Assembly: GCF_015711605.1 (NCBI RefSeq)
Contig: NZ_JABTEZ010000002.1
Location: 1,922,001-1,986,000 of the forward strand
Length of the DNA: 64,000 nucleotides
Direction of reading: 5' to 3'
DNA from: Planomonospora sp. ID67723
Lineage (GTDB): Bacteria > Actinomycetota > Actinomycetes > Streptosporangiales > Streptosporangiaceae
Shown here piece after piece: positions 58,102-64,000 of the stretch. A program made the translations under genes and the position numbers. The notes under the pieces were generated by a model. The model did not search any database, had not been told where the DNA came from, and worked only from the letters and a program-made list of their open reading frames with translations. How positions within the stretch are numbered: the first letter of the stretch is position 1; every line of letters starts with the position of its first letter.

Positions 58102-59337
58102 TTGTCGGAGAATCCTGGACCTGAAAATCTGTCGCCCGAAAACGCGTTTCCGGCCACACTCGACGTGGACGGCCTGCTCGCCTCGGGATGGCAGCCTCTG
58201 GCTTTTCAGCAGTTCATCCTGAAGATACACAGTCGCTGTGACCTGTCCTGCGAATACTGCTACATGTACGAAATGGCCGACCAGTCCTGGAAGGCGCAGC
58301 CGCGGCGCATGTCCGAGACGATCGTGGAGCGTACGGCGGCGCGCATCGCCGAGCATGCGGCGGCGCACGAGCTGGCCGAGGTGGAGGTGGTCCTGCACGG
58401 CGGGGAGCCGCTTCTTGCGGGACCGGACTTCATCTCCCACGCCGTGCGCGCGATCAGGAGCGAGGCCGCCGACGTCGGCACACGGGTCCGTGTGGGAGTG
58501 CAGACCAACGGGCTCCGCCTCGGAGAGGAGTTCCTGCGGCTCTTCGACCGGCTGGAGATCCGGGTGGGGGTGAGCCTGGACGGCGACGAGCAGGCCCAGG
58601 ACCGGCACCGGCGGTTCGCCGACGGAAGGGGGAGCCACGCGATCGTCTCGGCCTCGCTCCACCGGCTGGCCTTCGGCCCCTTCCACCATCTGTTCAGCGG
58701 CCTGTTGTGCACGATCGACATTCGCAACGACCCGCTGGCGACCTACGAGGCGCTCCTGGCGTTCGACCCCCCGGCGGTCGACTTCCTGCTCCCGCACGGC
58801 AACTGGGCCACGCCTCCTCCCTTCCGCGACCCCGGCTCGTCCGTCACGCCGTACGCCGACTGGCTCATCCCGATCTTCGACCGATGGTACGGCTCGCCGT
58901 CGGAGACGGAGATCCGGTTCTTCACCGAGATCATGCGGTTGCTGACGGGACGGGCCTCGCGCACCGAGGCGATCGGGCTGTCACCGGCGCGCATGGCCGT
59001 GGTGGAGACCGACGGCAGCATCGAGCAGTCGGACATCCTGAAGTCCAGCTATCACGGGGCCGCGGCCACCCGGATGCACGTCCTGCGTGACTCCTTCGAC
59101 GCGGTTCTCTGCCACCCCGCGATCGTGGCCCGGCAGATCGGCGAGCTGGCCCTCGCCCCGGTGTGCCACGCCTGCGAGGTCGTCTCTGTGTGCGGCGGCG
59201 GACTGTACGCCCACCGCTACAACCTCGTCGACGGGTTCATGGGCCCCTCCGTCTACTGCGCCGACCTCTACCGGCTCATCACGCACATCCGCACGAGGCT
59301 CGCCCGCGACGTCGCCCGTCTGAAGGGAAGCCGATGA
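58102..59337 (+). CDS. fxsB: FxsB-family radical SAM/SPASM peptide maturase
   Basis: A 411-residue radical SAM enzyme. The CxxxCxxC cluster site is Cys46, Cys50 and Cys53 (SRCDLSCEYCYMYE), with the family-typical neighbours FQQFILKIHSR and MADQSW. VVLHGGEPLL and GVSLDGD are the SAM-binding strands. A C-terminal SPASM-like cluster site is formed by Cys in CHPAI, VCHACEVVSVCGGG and VYCAD. FxsB enzymes form cyclophane cross-links on FxSxx-COOH precursor peptides; the candidate precursor is encoded at 63454. The start is placed at TTG 58102, behind AGAGAGGGTG; an ATG 87 bases earlier would add residues not typical of the family. Its stop overlaps the next gene. Confidence 0.9.
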   Translation: MSENPGPENLSPENAFPATLDVDGLLASGWQPLAFQQFILKIHSRCDLSCEYCYMYEMADQSWKAQPRRMSETIVERTAARIAEHAAAHELAEVEVVLHGGEPLLAGPDFISHAVRAIRSEAADVGTRVRVGVQTNGLRLGEEFLRLFDRLEIRVGVSLDGDEQAQDRHRRFADGRGSHAIVSASLHRLAFGPFHHLFSGLLCTIDIRNDPLATYEALLAFDPPAVDFLLPHGNWATPPPFRDPGSSVTPYADWLIPIFDRWYGSPSETEIRFFTEIMRLLTGRASRTEAIGLSPARMAVVETDGSIEQSDILKSSYHGAAATRMHVLRDSFDAVLCHPAIVARQIGELALAPVCHACEVVSVCGGGLYAHRYNLVDGFMGPSVYCADLYRLITHIRTRLARDVARLKGSR

Positions 59338-60683
59338 AGCTGCCGTCGCTCAAGGTCTCCGGAAAGGCGTTCACCGAGCTGGCGGCGGGCGGGGGAGGGG
59401 CCGAGGCTGCAGGAGAGCTGCGCGCGTTGCAGCGGGACAAGACCATGCTGCTGGTGAGAGGCATCGTGGACGAGGCGAGGACCACCGGTCACCCCCACGC
59501 CGATCTGGCGGTCCACGCGTACGACCTGCTGTCAGAGGTGGAGAGCCGTACGGCGGACGCGGTCGTCGGCGTGCTGGGGTATCCCGCCGTGGGAGCGTGG
59601 GCGTGGCGGACCTACCTGGCCCTGACAGAGAGGACGGCGGCCGGAGACGGCCCCGGCGGGCCGAACGCGGGCGGCCACGATCCCGGGCGGCTGGGCGCGA
59701 TGGCCGTGGTGGCCGCGATCAGGTCGCAGACCGCATGCCGGGTCCGGCTGCCCGTCACCGGAGGCAGGCTCATGCTGCCGTCGCTGGGGGAGGCCGTGCT
59801 TCCCCGGGGCCCGGACGGGGTGGTGGACGTCGCCGTGCGGCCGGACGGGATCGGAGCCGAGCTCGGCGTCGGCCGGTTCGCGGTGCGGGTGGATCCCTCC
59901 TGTGATGGAACGGGCTGGCGGGTCCTGCACCGGCTCCCGGCGGCTCCCGGGATCGGCATGATCCTGGACGATCTCGATCCCTACCGGTGGCCGGAGGCGC
60001 ACGAGCTGGAGGGACGGCTCACCGCCGGGCGGCGCCGTACCTGGCGGTCACGCCTCGTCGAGGCCTGGCGCATCCTGACCGCCGATCACTGGACCGTTGC
60101 GGAGGAGGTCGCCTCGGCGATCTCCGTGCTCACTCCCCTCAGGCCGCGGGCCTTCGGAGACAACAGCGGAACCGCCCAGGAGACGTTCGGGGCCGTCGCC
60201 CTCTCCGAGCCCGGAAACGGCCTCGGCCTCGGCGCCACGTTCGCCCACGAGATCCAGCACACCAAGCTCACAGCGCTGACCGATGCGGTCGCCCTGACCC
60301 TGCCGGACGACGGGCGGCGTCACTACGCCCCGTGGAGGCCGGACCCCCGCCCCGTCTACGGACTGCTGCAGGGCGCTTACGCCTTCATGGGGGTGGCGGA
60401 CTTCTGGCGCTGCCGCCGCGGGATGGAGCGGGGCGCGGCGGCGTTCCGTGCGCAGGTGGAGTTCGCTCGCTGGAGAGAGGGCGCATACCTGGTCACTTGC
60501 ACGCTTCTGGAGAGCGAGAGCCTTACGGAGGCCGGGGTGGAGTTCGTCACCGGGATGCGGCGCACGCTCGAAGCCATGCTCCTGGAACCGGTGGACCTCG
60601 CGGCGGCGGGACAGGCCCACCGTGAGGCCGGCTGGCACCGGGATGCCTGGAACAGGCGCAACCCGGGCCGGACGGGGCCCTGA
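59334..60683 (+). CDS. HExxH-motif peptide-modification protein (FxSxx-associated)
   Basis: A 449-residue protein with HEIQH at residues 305-309 (FAHEIQHTKL), the defining motif of the HExxH proteins paired with FxsB. Members of this family are now regarded as 2-oxoglutarate-dependent peptide beta-hydroxylases rather than proteases; this is family knowledge, not visible here. The N-terminal ~200 residues are helix-rich and include YLALTERTA. The ATG overlaps the fxsB stop (ATGA) with GGAAG just upstream, so both modifying enzymes are made together. Its likely substrate is the same precursor peptide. Confidence 0.88.
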   Translation: MKLPSLKVSGKAFTELAAGGGGAEAAGELRALQRDKTMLLVRGIVDEARTTGHPHADLAVHAYDLLSEVESRTADAVVGVLGYPAVGAWAWRTYLALTERTAAGDGPGGPNAGGHDPGRLGAMAVVAAIRSQTACRVRLPVTGGRLMLPSLGEAVLPRGPDGVVDVAVRPDGIGAELGVGRFAVRVDPSCDGTGWRVLHRLPAAPGIGMILDDLDPYRWPEAHELEGRLTAGRRRTWRSRLVEAWRILTADHWTVAEEVASAISVLTPLRPRAFGDNSGTAQETFGAVALSEPGNGLGLGATFAHEIQHTKLTALTDAVALTLPDDGRRHYAPWRPDPRPVYGLLQGAYAFMGVADFWRCRRGMERGAAAFRAQVEFARWREGAYLVTCTLLESESLTEAGVEFVTGMRRTLEAMLLEPVDLAAAGQAHREAGWHRDAWNRRNPGRTGP

Positions 60684-60712
60684 CCCGGCCACCGCGTCAG
60701 GGCCGGGTCAGG
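60679..60712. terminator. Convergent terminator overlapping two stop codons
   Basis: A perfect 12-bp stem (60679-60690 with 60701-60712) with a 10-base loop contains the stop codons of both the HExxH gene (plus) and the NB-ARC/TPR gene (minus). The two genes thus end inside one hairpin. Confidence 0.7.
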
Positions 60713-63305
60713 TCAGCGGCGGGTCGAAGTCGCAGTCGACGCGCCGCCCCTCGTGGACGGCGATGAGGTCGGGCGGGTCCGAGGTCGATGCCCCGGGTGG
60801 ATCGAAACGGCTCACCGTGTCGGCGTGCAGCAGGTCGGCTTCCTTGTCCGCTCCCGCCGCCCGCATGTCGAGGACGAGGTTGGAGGCGCAGGCGAGCGTC
60901 AGGTGGTGGTCCGGGCCGAAGAGCTCGCGCAGCCTCTCGAGCGTGTCCTCGCCCAGTTCCCGCGCCGCGGCCGTCTCACCCAGGGCGGCGAGGTCCGTGG
61001 CGAGGTTGACGGCGCAGGTCAGCGTGTAGTGGTGGTTCCGGCTGACCTTGGCGATCAGTCGTTCCCTGGCCGCCCCGTTGATGGCTCTGGCCTCGGCGGC
61101 GTCACCGCGCAACCGGTGCAGGACCGCGAGGTTGCCCCGGCACGCGTGGGTGAAGGGGTGGTCGTCGCCGAACGCCCGGGGGTAGAGGGAGACGGCCTCG
61201 CTCGCGATTGCGAACGCCTCGTCGATCTCCCCGGCCGTGCGCAGGGTGTTGGAGACGTTGACGGCGGCGGCCATCGTATCCGGATGGTCGTCACCGAAGA
61301 TCCGCTGGAGCCGGGCGTGCGTGTCGCGGGCGAGCTCCAGCGCCTCGGCGAGCTCGCCCGTCCGGCGCCGGGCGATGGACAGGTCCTTGGCCGTGAGCAG
61401 GGTCAGGTGGTGGTCGAGGGACAGTTCCTTGATGCCGTACTCGTGGGCCTCGTCGCCCAGGTCGCACGCCTCCGCGTAGTCGCAGCGCAGCCGCAGCACC
61501 TGCGCCAGCGCGTTCCACGACCGCAGTAGCGAGCTCTTGCTGATCAGATCCCCCGCGTCGACCTTTCCGAGGTATGCCTCCTGGTGCAGTTCCTGTGCCT
61601 TGGCGTAGTCACTGGTGAGGACGTGGTCGAGCGCGAGGTTGTACATGACGCGCAAGGTCGCCGGGCTGTCCGGTCCGAAGAGCCGCTGATGAGCTGTGAG
61701 GGACTCCTCGTCCAGGTCCCGCGCGGCAAGGAACTCGCCGTGGGATCGCAGGGAGCCTCCGTAGCCGTTGGCGGCCCAGAGGGTGTCGGGGTGCTCCCGG
61801 CCGAGGGTCTCCCGCATCTGCTGAAGGGTCTTGCGGCCGCTCTCGTAGTCCTCGGCGTACCGGCCGAGGCCGCGCAGGATGTTGCCTCGGTGCGTCCATG
61901 CCACCAGCACGTCCTTGTGGAGCGGACCGCTGGATTCGGTCCACTTGGCGATGAACCGTTCCAGGAAGTCGAGGGCGAGCTGGTAGTCACCCGCCTCGTA
62001 GAGGTGGCGGACGCTGTTGAGAGCGAACTCCCGGACCCGTGGGTCCTCGCTCTCGGCTACCCGGGCGGGGCCGATGTGGGCCAGCATCCCCTCGAAGTCG
62101 TCCCATTTGGCGGTGGTCTCCGATGTGGGCGCCGCACCTGCTAGCAGGAGATGGACTTCCGCGCGGGCCTTGTCCTGCTCGGCCTTCGGCAGGTCGTCTC
62201 GGAGCAGGGCTTGGACCAGGCGGTGGACCTGGATGGTACGGGTGTCGGGGTCGACCCGGGCCAGGGCGAAGCGTCGCAGCTCGCCCAGGGCCTTGCTCAG
62301 CATGATGGGGTCCGCCAGGATCGAGCCCAGCTGGAGGTCCGTGGCGTTCTTCTCCCGGGGGAGGGCCTTGTGGCCTTTGCGGAAGACGTCCCGGAGGATC
62401 GGTTCGGGGCCGAAGAAGGCGCAGCATCGCAAGACTTTGATCGCCTCGGGAAGACGGTCCTCCAGCAGAGAGACCGACACCCTCCACGCGGCGGTCATCG
62501 ACATCGGGTACCCCGTGGCCCGGTTCATACCCAGCAGCCGGCCGGCCTCCCGGTCGAGCTGCTCGATGTACTCGTCGGTCGACATGCCGGTCTCGTACTG
62601 CAGCGCTCCGGCCTGCTCCAGCGCGAGGGGAAGGTCGCCGAGCTTCTCGGCGAGGCGGAAGGCCTCCTCCTCGGGGATGTTTCGCTTCAGGCGTTTCCTG
62701 AGGAACTCCATGCTCTCCTCGCGATCGAAAACGTCGACCTGGAGAGTCTCGAAGTGGTTCTCCCACTGGGGATTGCGCGAGGTGATGAGGACGTGGCCGG
62801 GTCCGCGCGGAATGAACTCCTCGATCTGACCCGGCTCTTCGGCGTTGTCGAAGATCAGCAGCCAGCGGTGGTACGGCTCGCCGCTCTGCAGTGTCCGGCG
62901 CACGGCCTCGGCCGCCTCCTCCACGCCCATGGCGGAGGCGGGAGGAAGCCCCAGGGCGGGCGCCATGCTCGCGAGCGCCGACGGCACCAGGACGCGCTGG
63001 TCCGAGGGGATCCACCAGACGAGGTCGTAGTGAGAGCGGTAGCGGTGGGCGTACTCGATGGCGAGGTGGGTCTTGCCGACACCGCCCAATCCCTGGAGTG
63101 CCTGAGGCTGGGGCACGACGGCGGTCACGGTGTTGATGCCCTGGCGTAGCTTGGCGAGGAGGTCTTCCCGGCCCGTGAAGCTCCTGTTGCGCGGAGGAAC
63201 CTTCTCCCAGACCTCCGGCTGCCGTTCCGGCGCCGCGTGTGCCGTGCGTGAAAGCTCTGCCAATGTGGCCTCCGCCGTGTAATGCCGGAAAGCTCGTGAG
63301 GTCAT
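60708..63305 (-). CDS. NB-ARC/TPR protein of FxSxx-COOH system
   Basis: An 865-residue STAND-type protein. A short leader is followed by VWEKVPPRNRSFTGREDLL, the usual entry to the NTPase. The NTPase has Walker A GLGGVGKT (72-79), Walker B WLLIFDN near 150, a sensor segment VLITSRN and a GLPLA-like GDLPLAL. A winged-helix part follows, and then from about residue 400 roughly ten tetratricopeptide repeats of the kinesin-light-chain kind (GDDHPDTMAAAVNVSNTLR). Such proteins regularly accompany fxsB and may act as switches or scaffolds. It is divergent from the precursor gene and convergent with the modifying enzymes. The start at 63305 lacks a clear ribosome site. Confidence 0.88.
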   Translation of the reverse strand: MTSRAFRHYTAEATLAELSRTAHAAPERQPEVWEKVPPRNRSFTGREDLLAKLRQGINTVTAVVPQPQALQGLGGVGKTHLAIEYAHRYRSHYDLVWWIPSDQRVLVPSALASMAPALGLPPASAMGVEEAAEAVRRTLQSGEPYHRWLLIFDNAEEPGQIEEFIPRGPGHVLITSRNPQWENHFETLQVDVFDREESMEFLRKRLKRNIPEEEAFRLAEKLGDLPLALEQAGALQYETGMSTDEYIEQLDREAGRLLGMNRATGYPMSMTAAWRVSVSLLEDRLPEAIKVLRCCAFFGPEPILRDVFRKGHKALPREKNATDLQLGSILADPIMLSKALGELRRFALARVDPDTRTIQVHRLVQALLRDDLPKAEQDKARAEVHLLLAGAAPTSETTAKWDDFEGMLAHIGPARVAESEDPRVREFALNSVRHLYEAGDYQLALDFLERFIAKWTESSGPLHKDVLVAWTHRGNILRGLGRYAEDYESGRKTLQQMRETLGREHPDTLWAANGYGGSLRSHGEFLAARDLDEESLTAHQRLFGPDSPATLRVMYNLALDHVLTSDYAKAQELHQEAYLGKVDAGDLISKSSLLRSWNALAQVLRLRCDYAEACDLGDEAHEYGIKELSLDHHLTLLTAKDLSIARRRTGELAEALELARDTHARLQRIFGDDHPDTMAAAVNVSNTLRTAGEIDEAFAIASEAVSLYPRAFGDDHPFTHACRGNLAVLHRLRGDAAEARAINGAARERLIAKVSRNHHYTLTCAVNLATDLAALGETAAARELGEDTLERLRELFGPDHHLTLACASNLVLDMRAAGADKEADLLHADTVSRFDPPGASTSDPPDLIAVHEGRRVDCDFDPPLT

Positions 63306-63453
63306 CCTAGAGGTTGATTCGGGGGGCGCGGCATTACAGAATTGAACAAAAGTGCACCGGAGAGCTCCACCCCGTTGAAAGGGCGGCCGTTCCCCCTCCT
63401 TTCGGAGGACCGAAATCCGTACGGCCCGTGTGGCCGTGGCGCAAGGAGTGCAA

Positions 63454-63621
63454 ATGCATGAAGGCGAGCCTCGAGCCGCCGCCCTCGTCGATCCGGGCGG
63501 ACTGTCGCTGGCGGCCATCTCGGAGATCGACAGCGTGCCCCTGCGAAAGATTCTGGAGGAGTGGGTCGCCGCCCCGGGCAGGACTTCGGCGCCGTGCGCC
63601 AAGTTTGACAGCTCCATATAA
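63454..63621 (+). CDS. fxsA: FxSxx-COOH precursor peptide
   Basis: A 55-residue peptide ending KFDSSI, that is F-x-S-x-x at the C-terminus, the defining signature of FxSxx-COOH RiPP precursors. The leader-like middle (LSLAAISEIDSVPLRKILEE) matches the amphipathic leader style of this group. The ATG at 63454 is chosen because AAGGAG lies five bases upstream; a GTG 24 bases earlier is in frame but has no site. It sits about 150 bases from the divergent NB-ARC/TPR gene. A 7-bp hairpin (63622-63628 with 63640-63646) follows the stop. Residues Phe51 and Ser53 would be the cross-linked pair, by family analogy. Confidence 0.85.
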   Translation: MHEGEPRAAALVDPGGLSLAAISEIDSVPLRKILEEWVAAPGRTSAPCAKFDSSI

Positions 63622-63798
63622 GCGACCGTCCCGCCCTTCCGGTCGCGGTGCGGTGGAAATACGGTCGTGAAGGGGTCGCGTTCCTGCTCTGCGGCGGCGG
63701 GAAGTGCGCCGGATTCCGGCCCCGCCGCTGCCGGCCGTGCCGATGGGGACGTGCGGCGTCGGGTCCGTGATCCGTCCGGGCTCGCGAGAGGTGAGGTG

Positions 63799-64000
63799 GT
63801 GCCGTGCGTGCATGACATGGGAGAGGGTGAGTGGGAGCACCTTATTCACCAGTTGAGGACGGGAGACTGCACTCCGTTCCTGGGGTCCGGTGCCTGCGCG
63901 GGCACCCTTCCCACCGGGAGGAGTCTCAGCCGGCAGATGGCGGTCAGATGGGGTTACCCCTATAAAGACGATCATGATCTTCCCCGGGTGGCGCAGTTCG
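63799..64000 (+). CDS. SIR2-like domain protein (N-terminal fragment)
   Basis: The gene is cut by the right edge after 67 codons. The visible N-terminus, EWEHLIHQLRTGDCTPFLGSGAC, has the NAD-binding FLGSGA loop of SIR2-like domains found in bacterial conflict proteins, where the domain degrades NAD. GTG at 63799 is taken as start because GAGGTGA (63788-63794) is a near-perfect ribosome site; ATG 63817 is an alternative. It follows the precursor gene in the same direction. What lies C-terminal is unknown. Confidence 0.7.
   Translation, partial: MPCVHDMGEGEWEHLIHQLRTGDCTPFLGSGACAGTLPTGRSLSRQMAVRWGYPYKDDHDLPRVAQF

Noticed and set aside
63306-63818. An N-terminal extension of the NB-ARC/TPR gene upstream of 63,305
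   Set aside because: The extension is antisense to the precursor peptide gene, low in family-like sequence, and the family N-terminus starts near residue 30 of the chosen protein.

Overview
The window is high-GC actinobacterial chromosome. GC-rich third codon positions, many GTG and TTG starts, 4-bp ATGA gene overlaps, DUF574-type methyltransferases, RlpA-like and CHAP cell-wall proteins and an FxSxx peptide locus all fit a filamentous actinomycete. Streptosporangiales is my best guess, and that is inference. I see no rRNA, tRNA, CRISPR array, insertion sequence or phage gene.

Layout. (1) 1-8,250: a sugar-utilisation region. A carbohydrate ABC importer (lipoprotein, MalF- and MalG-type permeases) lies in one operon with a GH51 arabinofuranosidase, divergent from a LacI-type regulator. 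It is followed by a decayed sugar-ABC ATPase remnant and a secreted GH3 beta-glucosidase behind two LacI-type palindromes. (2) 8,275-10,992: a leader ORF, a TROVE/Ro-like vWA protein and an uncharacterised partner. (3) 11,106-29,003: mixed housekeeping and cell-surface genes. These are an RlpA-like protein, two enzymes, DUF2277, a membrane hydrolase, a CHAP amidase, a membrane protein with a NarL-type two-component system, a heterodimeric ABC exporter, an ATP-grasp ligase, a carboxylesterase and a methyltransferase. (4) 29,120-34,601: a 1,507-residue hybrid histidine kinase with a long HAMP array, and a catalase-fold protein.

(5) 34,660-56,654: a hybrid NRPS/PKS cluster split around one divergent, AT-rich promoter region. 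The plus strand carries thioesterase II, NRPS (A-T-C-A-T) and PKS (KS-AT-KR-DH-ACP). The minus strand carries NRPS (C-A-T-TE) fused in one reading frame to an MFS transporter and an APH-type phosphotransferase, then a further C-A-T module. From motifs I infer this order: unknown starter, Lys2-like residue, malonate-derived enoyl unit, Gly, Ser, then release by a thioesterase whose nucleophile is Cys. The synthetase-exporter-phosphotransferase fusion is the most unusual object in the window.

(6) 56,730-64,000: an F420-type oxidoreductase, then an FxSxx-COOH RiPP locus. It has a radical SAM/SPASM maturase, an overlapping HExxH peptide-modification protein, an NB-ARC/TPR protein, a 55-residue precursor ending in Phe-Asp-Ser-Ser-Ile, and the start of a SIR2-like gene cut by the window edge. 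The combination of peptide modification with NTPase and NAD-handling proteins resembles a conflict or signalling locus, which is inference.
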